Source of the DNA: Gammaproteobacteria bacterium
GTDB taxonomy: Bacteria; Pseudomonadota; Gammaproteobacteria; UBA5335; SLRW01
Assembly: GCA_007134115.1 (NCBI GenBank)
Contig: SLLK01000144.1
Coordinates: 1 to 5,975 of the forward strand
DNA length: 5,975 nt
Direction: 5' to 3'
Made by a program: the position numbers and the translations under genes. The notes under the pieces were generated by a model. It was not told the DNA's origin and did no database searches. It saw nothing but the letters and a program-made list of their open reading frames with translations. Below, one piece after another: positions 1 to 5,975 of the stretch. The stretch's first letter is position 1. Every line of letters starts with the position of its first letter.

Positions 1-751
1 CGGGGGTGTGGATGTCCTGCGCGGGTTGCAGGGCCTCGTTGCGTTGCCGGTGCTGATTGATCCGCGCCAGCCCGGGCTGGCGTTCGAGCAGCGCCAGGAT
101 GTCCTGCATGGTAAACGCAGGGTTGTGGGGGTAAAGCCCGGCGTAGACCTGACGCACGAAATCCAGGTCTTCCGGGTAATCCACGGTCCAGCGCATTGCC
201 GAAAGGTCGGTGGTATGAGACACATTGACCCGCGTGAACTGCTCCGGGTGGGCGTGCATGTGCAGGGTGACGTGCTCCCGGCATGCGGGATCGCGCGCCT
301 CTGCATGGGTTCGGTCGAGTGCTTCACGGGAGAAGACTTCCACGTCCAGCCCGTCGGGCCAGGTGGGCGGGTCGATGTTGCCGGCGTAATCGGCACCGGT
401 CTCGATATACCTCTCAATGACGCGGTCGATCAGGTGCGGGTCGGTCAACGGGCAGTCAGCGGTCAAACGCACGATGGTCTGCGGCCGGTATGTCCGGGCA
501 ACCGCCAGGAAACGATCCAGTACGTCGTTCAGGCTGCCCCGCACGACATTGAGACCGTGCGCCGTGCAAACATCCGCCAGGGGGGTGTCCGCTGGTGCGT
601 CACTGGTGGCGACAACCAGGTTGTCCAGGCGTTGCGCGCGCTGGATGCGTTCGATCTGGCGCAGGATCATGGGTTGCCCCTGCAGCGCTTCCAGCACCTT
701 GCCGGGCAGGCGTCGGGAGGACATGCGTGCCTGCAGGATGCCCAGGATCAT
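1..751 (-). CDS. SpsF/COG1861-type cytidylyltransferase, probable nonulosonic acid CMP-transferase (3' end outside window)
   Basis: My own translation of the minus strand from the ATG at 751 runs open for 250 residues to the window edge. It reads as the SpsF-like cytidylyltransferase family, often annotated 'glycosyltransferase family protein'. The N-terminal nucleotide-binding loop is QARMSSRRLPGK (residues 7-18). It is followed by LVVATSDAP (45-53), RGSLNDVLDR (71-80), RLTADCPLTDP (95-105), GLDVEVF (134-140), REHVT (158-162) and WTVDYPEDL (188-196). Family members are roughly 240-260 residues, so little should be missing. The likely role is to activate the finished nonulosonic acid as its CMP-sugar in the cytoplasm, in the position PseF fills in other clusters. 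Its ATG overlaps the stop of the preceding reductase gene (ATGA), and no clear Shine-Dalgarno is visible, so coupled translation is likely. The exact sugar substrate is inferred from the neighbouring pseB and pseC. Confidence 0.88.
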   Translation of the reverse strand, partial: MILGILQARMSSRRLPGKVLEALQGQPMILRQIERIQRAQRLDNLVVATSDAPADTPLADVCTAHGLNVVRGSLNDVLDRFLAVARTYRPQTIVRLTADCPLTDPHLIDRVIERYIETGADYAGNIDPPTWPDGLDVEVFSREALDRTHAEARDPACREHVTLHMHAHPEQFTRVNVSHTTDLSAMRWTVDYPEDLDFVRQVYAGLYPHNPAFTMQDILALLERQPGLARINQHRQRNEALQPAQDIHTP

Positions 752-1647
752 GTCGCCCACCGTGCCGGGTTGATCAGGGGTTCGCCGGGCAGCGCGAAGT
801 CGGCGAGGGCATTCGGTGTGATGTTGGTCAACGGAGCGTGCAAGGCGGCGACGATTTCATCGAGTTCGCTGGCGGACTGGCAGCCCACCACAAGGGCGGA
901 GATCTCCGGGTGCATGCGGCAGGCAGCCAGCGCCGCCTGCAACGGGCTGATCCGGTGTGCCGATAACCATGCATGAAAGCGTTCGTGATGAGGGCGCAGT
1001 GTCCGCAGGCTGGCCGGCAATGCTGTCGGCGGCATCAACAGCAGCCCCTGCAGAAAGATACTGCGCGCATGCACGGCAATCCCGCGCCGGGCACATTCGG
1101 CCAGCATGTCGGCGTCGGCAAAGCGGCTGTCGTAGACATTACAGGGCAACTGCACCAGATCGGGATCGAACCGGGCGAGTATCCGGCGCAGGGCTTCTGG
1201 CGCGTAGACGGAGACGCCAATTCGCTGCGTGAGGCCTGTCTCCCGGGCCTTGCGCAGGGCCCGCCACAAGGCCTCGCCTGACGGGCCGGTGAGATCGTCC
1301 TCGCGGTGGACGAGAATGGCCTGTACGGAGCTTCGTTGCAGCCGTTCAAGGGATGCCTTGATTTCGGGCAGGAGCGTGGCGGGGTCTTGCCCGGGGCGGG
1401 TCTTGGTGATGAGATCGAATTGCTGTGCCGGGGCATAACGACCCAGAAGCGCTTCGGCCTCGCCGTAGGCCGGGGCGGTATCCAGTGTGCGTATGCCATG
1501 GTGCGCTGCCCGTTCAAGTACCTTGCGAGTCGCGTCCTGGCCCGGTTTTCCGTGGCGATTGGCGATGCCGTACTCCAGACCGAATTGCACCGTGCCCAGC
1601 GCCAGCGCCGGGGCTGCGGTCGCTATATGGCGCTCGGCCTCAGTCAC
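748..1647 (-). CDS. Aldo/keto reductase embedded in the pseudaminic acid operon
   Basis: This 299-residue protein belongs to the NAD(P)H-dependent aldo/keto reductase superfamily, a soluble TIM barrel. It opens with LALGTVQFGLEYGIAN (15-30). The catalytic tetrad is complete: Asp56 and Tyr61 in LDTAPAYGEAEALLG (55-69), Lys82 in LITKTRPG (79-86) and His114 in ILVHRED (111-117). The C-terminal VVGCQSASEL (253-262) resembles the cofactor-binding segment of the family. The start is GTG at 1647, which overlaps the pseC stop (GTGA), and a GGGAGG Shine-Dalgarno lies about four bases upstream. The gene sits between pseC and the cytidylyltransferase with 4-base overlaps on both sides, so its product is very likely made with the pathway enzymes. 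Canonical pseudaminic acid synthesis has no reductase step, so the substrate is unknown. It could reduce a keto intermediate or by-product, or make a variant sugar. Confidence 0.9.
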   Translation of the reverse strand: MTEAERHIATAAPALALGTVQFGLEYGIANRHGKPGQDATRKVLERAAHHGIRTLDTAPAYGEAEALLGRYAPAQQFDLITKTRPGQDPATLLPEIKASLERLQRSSVQAILVHREDDLTGPSGEALWRALRKARETGLTQRIGVSVYAPEALRRILARFDPDLVQLPCNVYDSRFADADMLAECARRGIAVHARSIFLQGLLLMPPTALPASLRTLRPHHERFHAWLSAHRISPLQAALAACRMHPEISALVVGCQSASELDEIVAALHAPLTNITPNALADFALPGEPLINPARWAT

Positions 1648-2858
1648 AGCACCTCCCGCAGGGCGTTGCAGACCCGGCTGACATCGCTGTTCTGCATGGC
1701 GGTAAAAAAGGGGAGCGAAAGGACGCGTTCGTAATACTGCCGGGCCCCCGGCAGCGCGAGATCAGGATGCTGGCGCCGGTACCAGGGTTGCTGGTGCACG
1801 GGCCGGTAGTGGACCTGGGTGCCGATGCCGCGGGCGCGCAGCTGCTGCATGACTTCGGTGCGCGTCTTGCCGGCGCGGGCAAAGTCGATGTGCACGGGGT
1901 ACAGGTGCAGCACCGGCTCACAGTCCGCGACGCGCGGCACCGGCCGTACCAGTGGCGCAAGCCCCTGCAGCGCTTCGTCGTAGCGGGCCATCAGCGTGGC
2001 ACGGCGCGCGGCGAATTCAGGCAGCTTCGCCAGCTGGCTGGTGCCCAGCGCACAGTGGATGTCGCTGGCGCGGTAATTATTCCCCGGCGCGGGCATTTCG
2101 TGATACCAGGGCCTGCGTTCGCCATCGTGTTCATACGCTTGTGCGGGATCGGTGAAATCCCCCGCGTCGTGAACCAGCCCGTGGTTGCGCGCCCGCCGCA
2201 TGGCGGCGGCAAGCGCCGCATCGTTGGTGGTGACGGCGCCGCCTTCGCCCATGGCGATGGTTTTGGCCGGGTGAAACGAGAATACCGTGGCATCGCTGAA
2301 GCGGCAGTCGCCGACGCTGGCGCTTTGCCCGTGGCGGGTGGTGTAGCGCGTGCCCAGCGCATGGCAGCCATCCTCGATGATGCCCAGCCCCTGTTCACGG
2401 GCCAGCGCTGATAATGCCTCGATGGGGGCGACCTGTCCGTTGAGATGCACAGGCAGTACGACCCGTGCCGGATGTCCGTCGCGTGCCAGCGCCGCGCGCA
2501 TGTCTGCGGCGCGCATCAGGCCGGTGTCCGGGTCCACATCGGTGAATGCAATGTCCGCGCCGGTGAAACCCGGCGCATTGGCCGTGGCGACGAAGGTGAT
2601 GGCCGGCACCAGGGCGCGCTCACCGGCGCGCAGCCCCAGCGCCATGCAGGCCAGGTGCAGGGCGGCTGTGCCGCTGCTGCAAACCACCGCCTCGCGCGCG
2701 CCGGTGGTGGCTGCCAGCGCGCGTTCAAAAGCGGTGGTCGCCGGCCCCGATGTCAGCCAGTCGCCGCGCAGTACGGCGGTGACTGCAGCGATATCATCGT
2801 CATCCAGCCAGTGGCGGGTATAAGGCAGGAAAGTCGGGGTGTCGGTTTTCCGGTTCAT
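1644..2858 (-). CDS. pseC: PseC, UDP-4-amino-4,6-dideoxy-N-acetyl-beta-L-altrosamine transaminase
   Basis: This 404-residue PLP enzyme belongs to the DegT/DnrJ/EryC1/StrS sugar aminotransferase family (fold type I). Visible family features are LRGDWLTSGP (30-39), the phosphate-binding CSSGTAALHLA (60-70), and Asp163 in IIEDGCHALGT (160-170), which should contact the pyridine nitrogen. The Schiff-base lysine is Lys199 in FSFHPAKTIAMGEGG (193-207). GNNYRASDIHCALG (259-272) and QVHYRPVHQQPWY (348-360) are typical of PseC. It would transfer an amino group, usually from glutamate, to C4 of the keto sugar made by PseB. The ATG at 2858 overlaps the pseB stop (ATGA), and no GGAGG-like site precedes it, so translation probably depends on ribosomes finishing pseB. 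The coding sequence is clearly more GC-rich than pseB and the gene upstream. Other sugar aminotransferases share this fold; the adjacent PseB and the local motifs favour PseC. Confidence 0.92.
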   Translation of the reverse strand: MNRKTDTPTFLPYTRHWLDDDDIAAVTAVLRGDWLTSGPATTAFERALAATTGAREAVVCSSGTAALHLACMALGLRAGERALVPAITFVATANAPGFTGADIAFTDVDPDTGLMRAADMRAALARDGHPARVVLPVHLNGQVAPIEALSALAREQGLGIIEDGCHALGTRYTTRHGQSASVGDCRFSDATVFSFHPAKTIAMGEGGAVTTNDAALAAAMRRARNHGLVHDAGDFTDPAQAYEHDGERRPWYHEMPAPGNNYRASDIHCALGTSQLAKLPEFAARRATLMARYDEALQGLAPLVRPVPRVADCEPVLHLYPVHIDFARAGKTRTEVMQQLRARGIGTQVHYRPVHQQPWYRRQHPDLALPGARQYYERVLSLPFFTAMQNSDVSRVCNALREVL

Positions 2859-3856
2859 ATGCCGGCGAGGTGGTTGATGCGGCGGATGTCGTCTACGTTG
2901 AGAAAATCGGGGTTGGTGACGGACTGGTATTCAAAGCCGGCCGCCACGGTTTCGCCCCGTTCGCCGGCGGCGTTGACGGTATAGTCCATATGCCCGTTAT
3001 GGAACTTGATGGTAGGTTTGATCACATAGTGATCATCGAACGCCACGGTCAAGTGAGAGTCATCAGCGGGGCACATGACCTCGTGCAGCTTTTCTCCCGG
3101 ACGAATCCCGATCACCTCGGTTTCCAGTTCCGGCGCCATGGCCCGCGCCACGTCAACCATTCTGGCCGACGGGATTCTGGGCACAAAAATCTCGCCGCCC
3201 TGCATGCGGCTGAAAGAGGCCAGCACAAAATCCACGCCCTGCTGCAAGGTGATCCAGAAGCGGGTCATTTCCTCATGCGTAATAGGCAGCCGGGTTGCGC
3301 CTTCGTCCAGCAGTTTGCGGAAATGGGGTACCACCGAACCACGCGATCCCACTACGTTGCCATAGCGGACCACCGACAGGCGCGTGCGATGGTCGCCGAC
3401 GATATTGTTGGCGGCCACAAACAGCTTGTCGGCGGCCAGCTTGGACGCACCGTACAAATTGATGGGGTTGGCAGCCTTGTCGGTGGATAACGCGATCACG
3501 CGTTCCACGTTCTGGTCGATGGCGGTCTGGAATACGTTCTCCGCGCCGTGGACGTTGGTCTTGATGCATTCCATCGGATTGTATTCAGCCGCGGGCACCT
3601 GCTTCAGGGCGGCGGCGTGGATCACCACGTCCACCTGACGCATGGCGAGGCCGAGGCGATCACGGTCACGGACATCGCCGAGGAAGTATCGCATGCACGG
3701 ATGATCGAAATGCTGCTGCATTTCGAACTGCTTGAGTTCGTCACGCGAGTAAATAATGATCCGGCGGGGCGCATAACGCTCAAGCAGGGTGCTTACGCAG
3801 CGACGGCCAAATGATCCGGTGCCTCCCGTGATCAGAATGCTTTTGTCGTTGAACAT
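2855..3856 (-). CDS. pseB: PseB, UDP-N-acetylglucosamine 4,6-dehydratase (inverting)
   Basis: This 333-residue soluble short-chain dehydrogenase/reductase-type enzyme would catalyse the first step of pseudaminic acid synthesis, converting UDP-GlcNAc to a UDP-4-keto-6-deoxy-L-arabino-hexose by dehydration and C5 inversion. The N-terminal Rossmann motif is GGTGSFG (11-17). YSRDELKQFEMQQ (36-48), LGDVRDRDRL (59-68) and HAAALKQVPAAEYNP (80-94) follow. The active-site residues are Thr125, Asp126 and Lys127 in LSTDKAANP (123-131) and Tyr135/Lys139 in YGASK (135-139). RYGNVVGSRGSVVP (164-177) and GIRPGEKLHEVM (250-261) are typical of PseB. The length and the lack of membrane segments separate it from the large PglF/WbpM-type retaining dehydratases. 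The frame stays open upstream, but ATG 3856 is chosen because it begins just before the Rossmann fold and has a GGAGG eight bases upstream. It is the first gene of the coupled run. Confidence 0.94.
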   Translation of the reverse strand: MFNDKSILITGGTGSFGRRCVSTLLERYAPRRIIIYSRDELKQFEMQQHFDHPCMRYFLGDVRDRDRLGLAMRQVDVVIHAAALKQVPAAEYNPMECIKTNVHGAENVFQTAIDQNVERVIALSTDKAANPINLYGASKLAADKLFVAANNIVGDHRTRLSVVRYGNVVGSRGSVVPHFRKLLDEGATRLPITHEEMTRFWITLQQGVDFVLASFSRMQGGEIFVPRIPSARMVDVARAMAPELETEVIGIRPGEKLHEVMCPADDSHLTVAFDDHYVIKPTIKFHNGHMDYTVNAAGERGETVAAGFEYQSVTNPDFLNVDDIRRINHLAGI

Positions 3857-3864
3857 CCTCCCAG

Positions 3865-3869
3865 CCTCC
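3865..3869 (-). promoter_or_regulatory. Ribosome binding site of pseB
   Basis: Read on the minus strand, GGAGG ends eight bases before the ATG at 3856. A second GGAGG (3857-3861) directly abuts the ATG. The first has the standard spacing and decides the start codon over the upstream in-frame GTG at 3928. It is the strongest Shine-Dalgarno in the window, which fits a first gene that drives coupled translation of those that follow. Confidence 0.75.
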
Positions 3870-3956
3870 AGCCGGTAAATTGACGAAAGTCCAGTGTGCC
3901 GAACGCCAGGAGATGGCTTGCGAATCACGAGGGTGCCCGGCCTGATTTTGATTGAC

Positions 3957-3971
3957 CTGACAAGTTGTCAG
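3957..3971. promoter_or_regulatory. Perfect 7-1-7 palindrome upstream of pseB, possible operator
   Basis: The sequence CTGACAAGTTGTCAG is a perfect inverted repeat with 7-base arms around a single central base. It begins about 100 bases upstream of the pseB ATG, in the only intergenic region longer than 100 bases in the window. A dimeric transcription factor could bind such a site, and TTGTCA within it also resembles a -35 element. No convincing -10 element sits 16-18 bases downstream on the minus strand, so I do not assign a promoter. The function is inferred from symmetry and position only. Confidence 0.3.
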
Positions 3972-4025
3972 TAGTTACGCGAGGATGGTTACTGTGGCAT
4001 ATCTTTTCGACGCAGTGAAGGCAAA

Positions 4026-4040
4026 CCCGGTTTATCCGGG
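4026..4040 (-). terminator. Small GC hairpin at the stop codon of the GT-B-like gene, weak terminator candidate
   Basis: On the minus strand CCCGG, a five-base loop and CCGGG form a 5-bp all-GC stem whose loop contains the TAA stop at 4034-4032. Only three T residues follow, so as an intrinsic terminator it would be weak. It may only partly separate the upstream gene from pseB, which would leave read-through possible. Confidence 0.3.
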
Positions 4041-5402
4041 GCGTCTCAGGCAGCACATGAAATCGTTCAGCGGGGCGACTTCTATATTCTCGAAGCGTCC
4101 CAGCGTGGCGGTCAACCGGTTGCGGATGTGCATGACTTCGTCTTGCTCCAGTGCCGGAAACTGGCTGTCCTTGATTGAAACTCGTCCGCCGGCCAGCCCT
4201 CTCAGGCGTTTGCGAGTCTCTTGTGCGGCAATGACCAGTCGCCACAAGGGCGCCTCGCGGCGCAGCGCGAAAGGTGCCGTCTCTGCCATTTCCGGATCGG
4301 CAACGGCTTCCAGCTCCGCGACGATTCTATCTGCGGCCAATGGTCCTTCCAGATTGCCGAGTCGCTGCTTGAGTTCTGCGGGTATTGGCTGCTCTGCAGC
4401 GGACGGTTTGCCTTCAGCCAGTTCCCGGATCGCGGCCGTCAGTGCCGCTGCCGAGGAGAATTCCTGGCTGATCCGATTGGGGAACTCGCGGTCAAAATCC
4501 GAGCGTATGGGACGGTAGGCAAACACGGGGACACCCCCTGCCGCTGCTTCAAGTCCGCTGGTGCAGCCATTGTGGATGACCGCGCGGGCGGCGTGAATCC
4601 ACTCGCTAATGCTGCCTTCATGAATGACCAGAAGGTTCGGATATCCGCTTAACTGGCGCTGCCAGCCGGAGAAGTCTTCAGCGGGATGAGGCCTTACGAT
4701 AATGTCGATCTCAGGTATGGTGCGGGCAAGTGATTTCAGAAATAGCGTAAAAAGATCCCGTAATTCGATATCGTAGTTCACGACGTCAAGGAACTTCTCG
4801 CGTGTCCATTCACCGTAGGGTACGCCAGCCTGATGACGTTCGGCCTGCCGGACCAGGTCTCGCCTGCTTCGGGGACTGTGTGCAAACAGAAAATTCGAAG
4901 CCACAAGAATAAAAGGACGCGGACGTTGCGCGGGTGAACGGGCTTCGCCACGGTAGAACTGTGCCATCCCGGAGCGCCAGAAATCGACCCGTGGTGAACC
5001 GGTGGCAACGAACTTGTGCCCATGCTGCGGGAAGAAACGTTCGAGTTCGTGCCGGTCAAACTCGCCCCAGCAGAATACTTTCTCGACCAGGTCGAGGGTC
5101 CGGTTGGTATGGCGAAGCTTTGCGAAGTGTTCGTAGGTATCGTAGAGCAGACCGCTTTCCTCGTCCTGGGTGCTCAGCAAGTGGCCCATACGCTGTATAC
5201 GGGCCATTTTGGGCAGCATTGATCCCTGAATGCTTTTCATGTGCACGATACCGGGCGGGAATGTGCGCCCACGAGCGCAGTCGAGGATTTCCCGCTTGCG
5301 GCCCACGACAACGTTGTGGCCGCGTTCGGCGGCAGCAAGCCCCAGCAACACGCGGCCTTCAAGCTCGCGCATTTTTACTTCCATGGGTATGTAAAGGTTC
5401 AT
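4032..5402 (-). CDS. GT-B-like surface carbohydrate biosynthesis protein
   Basis: This 456-residue cytoplasmic protein has no signal peptide or membrane segment. It resembles proteins annotated 'surface carbohydrate biosynthesis protein' that occur in surface glycan clusters. The N-terminal half begins LYIPMEVKMRELEGRVLLG (3-21), with GRK (34-36), DEESGLLYD (80-88), VFCWGEFDRHEL (109-120) and VATGSPRVDFW (132-142). The C-terminal half carries IIVRPHPAEDF (234-244) and HNGCTSGLEAAAGGVPVFAYRP (277-298), given here only as positions of a GT-B-like donor-binding signature shared with glycerophosphotransferase-type and Kdo-transferase-like enzymes. A glycosyltransferase role, possibly on the nonulosonic acid made downstream, is inference. 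ATG 5402 is chosen because homology begins there; an in-frame TTG at 5456 gives 18 extra unlikely residues. The ribosome site is A-rich and weak. Composition is less GC-rich than pseC and the genes beyond it. It lies on the same strand as pseB, 175 bases upstream. Confidence 0.8.
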   Translation of the reverse strand: MNLYIPMEVKMRELEGRVLLGLAAAERGHNVVVGRKREILDCARGRTFPPGIVHMKSIQGSMLPKMARIQRMGHLLSTQDEESGLLYDTYEHFAKLRHTNRTLDLVEKVFCWGEFDRHELERFFPQHGHKFVATGSPRVDFWRSGMAQFYRGEARSPAQRPRPFILVASNFLFAHSPRSRRDLVRQAERHQAGVPYGEWTREKFLDVVNYDIELRDLFTLFLKSLARTIPEIDIIVRPHPAEDFSGWQRQLSGYPNLLVIHEGSISEWIHAARAVIHNGCTSGLEAAAGGVPVFAYRPIRSDFDREFPNRISQEFSSAAALTAAIRELAEGKPSAAEQPIPAELKQRLGNLEGPLAADRIVAELEAVADPEMAETAPFALRREAPLWRLVIAAQETRKRLRGLAGGRVSIKDSQFPALEQDEVMHIRNRLTATLGRFENIEVAPLNDFMCCLRRPG

Positions 5403-5491
5403 GCTATTTCTTTGTCTGGTCTCGGGAGCAGCCACCCGGAGTAGCGCTGTGGCCAATGTTTGCCGGCCTGGTATCCGGTTGCGCTCAGCGT

Positions 5492-5975
5492 TTATCTATC
5501 CAGCGCCAGGTGCACATCAACCCCTTGAAGGGCGGGGCGGTCATGGTTCAGCACAATCACGGTGCGTGTGGCCGGGCTCTGTGTGATCAACCGCAGGACG
5601 ATGCTGCCTTGCTGAGCGTCCAGACCGCGCAGGGGTTCATCAAGGATCAGAGTTGCCGATGGTGCCAGAAACGCTCGCAGCAATGCCACCCGGCGCGCTT
5701 CGCCGCCGGAGAGTTGCCAGCCGTTCAGCCCGATCCAGGTATCCAGTCGGTGTTGCATGTCCTTCAGGCCGATGGATTCCAGTGCCTGGCGGAGTTCGTT
5801 GTCTGACAGTGACGGGTTGGCCAGGCACAGGTTGTCGCGCAAGGTGCCGGAGAGGATGGTTGTCTCCTGGGGCATATAGCTGATGTGCTGAAAACGCTCG
5901 CTTTCGGGCTTGTGGTGCACCGGCCGGCCGTTCAGCAATACTTCGCCGGTATCCGGCTGCTGCAGACCGCACAGC
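5492..5975 (-). CDS. ABC exporter ATPase domain, CydC-like (5' part outside window)
   Basis: Only the last 161 or so residues are inside the window. The frame is open to the edge, beginning LCGLQQPDTGEVLLNG, so the Walker A motif lies just outside. Visible motifs are the Q-loop in ISYMPQETTILSGTLRDNL, the signature LSGGE in WQLSGGEARRVALLRAF, Walker B and D-loop in LILDEPLRGLDAQ, and the H-loop His in IVLNHDRP. The LSGTLRDNL segment and the W-x-G-x-x-G-x-x-LSGGE spacing fit exporters of the CydC/CydD type, which move cysteine or glutathione across the inner membrane for cytochrome bd and periplasmic redox control. A lipid or glycan flippase-type exporter is the main alternative. The protein ends only about 16 residues after the H-loop, whereas most relatives continue with a G-x-I-x-E-x-G-T-H segment. 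The other two reading frames past the stop do not restore one. Confidence 0.82.
   Translation of the reverse strand, partial: LCGLQQPDTGEVLLNGRPVHHKPESERFQHISYMPQETTILSGTLRDNLCLANPSLSDNELRQALESIGLKDMQHRLDTWIGLNGWQLSGGEARRVALLRAFLAPSATLILDEPLRGLDAQQGSIVLRLITQSPATRTVIVLNHDRPALQGVDVHLALDR

Noticed and set aside
8..976. Open plus-strand frame of 322 codons
   Set aside because: It lies antisense to the cytidylyltransferase and reductase genes, spans their junction, and its translation has no recognisable family motifs. GC-rich genes often leave such open antisense frames.
1425..2411. Open plus-strand frame of 328 codons
   Set aside because: It is antisense to pseC and the start of the reductase gene. 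The minus-strand protein has complete active-site motifs, so this is a shadow frame.
2445..3490. Overlapping plus-strand frames of 179 and 206 codons
   Set aside because: They are antisense to pseC and pseB and show no family motif, and the opposite strand is clearly coding.
3990..4029. Possible sigma-70 promoter (TTGCCT, 17 bases, TATGCC on the minus strand) just after the GT-B-like gene
   Set aside because: Only about 4 of 6 and 3 of 6 bases match the consensus, which is too weak to annotate. No good sigma-54 or sigma-28 site was found either.
5403..5491. Possible terminator or promoter in the 89-bp gap after the ABC gene
   Set aside because: Only a 5-bp GCCAC/GTGGC stem with a long loop and no T run was found, and no promoter-like pair. 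The two genes may be cotranscribed.
4934..5806. Plus-strand frame of 290 codons across the 89-bp gap
   Set aside because: It is antisense to both the GT-B-like gene and the ABC ATPase and its translation is Arg/Gly/Ala-rich without motifs.

Overview
The window looks like chromosomal DNA from a GC-rich Gram-negative bacterium. A gammaproteobacterium is my best guess, from the GC-rich coding style, the CydC-type ABC ATPase and the surface-sugar gene families. No rRNA, tRNA or other taxonomic marker is present, so this is a weak inference. All six recognisable genes lie on the minus strand and are read from high to low coordinates.

Region by region, in transcription order: (1) 5975-5492, the 3' end of an ABC-exporter ATPase that resembles CydC and has an unusually short C-terminus. 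(2) An 89-bp gap. (3) 5402-4032, a GT-B-like 'surface carbohydrate biosynthesis' protein of about 456 residues. (4) A 175-bp intergenic region with a small GC hairpin at the upstream stop codon, a perfect 15-bp palindrome and a strong ribosome binding site. (5) 3856 to 1, four tightly packed genes: pseB (UDP-GlcNAc 4,6-dehydratase, inverting), pseC (PLP aminotransferase), an aldo/keto reductase, and an SpsF/COG1861-type cytidylyltransferase whose 3' end is cut by the window. Each of the three junctions is a 4-base stop/start overlap, so the four genes look like one translationally coupled operon.

Together this is the first part of a nonulosonic acid pathway, most likely pseudaminic acid or a variant of it. 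PseB converts UDP-GlcNAc to a 4-keto-6-deoxy-L-hexose, and PseC aminates it at C4. The cytidylyltransferase would activate the finished nonulosonic acid with CTP. The acetyltransferase (PseH), UDP-sugar hydrolase (PseG) and synthase (PseI) are not visible and would be expected beyond position 1. The aldo/keto reductase has an intact catalytic tetrad but no step in the canonical pathway, which makes it the most interesting open question. The GT-B-like protein upstream is a candidate for handling the finished sugar, but that is inferred only from position and fold.

No mobile element, CRISPR array, RNA gene or large repeat was seen. I did not find a wholly unknown system. The noteworthy points are the non-canonical enzyme set of the pse operon and the composition shifts along it.
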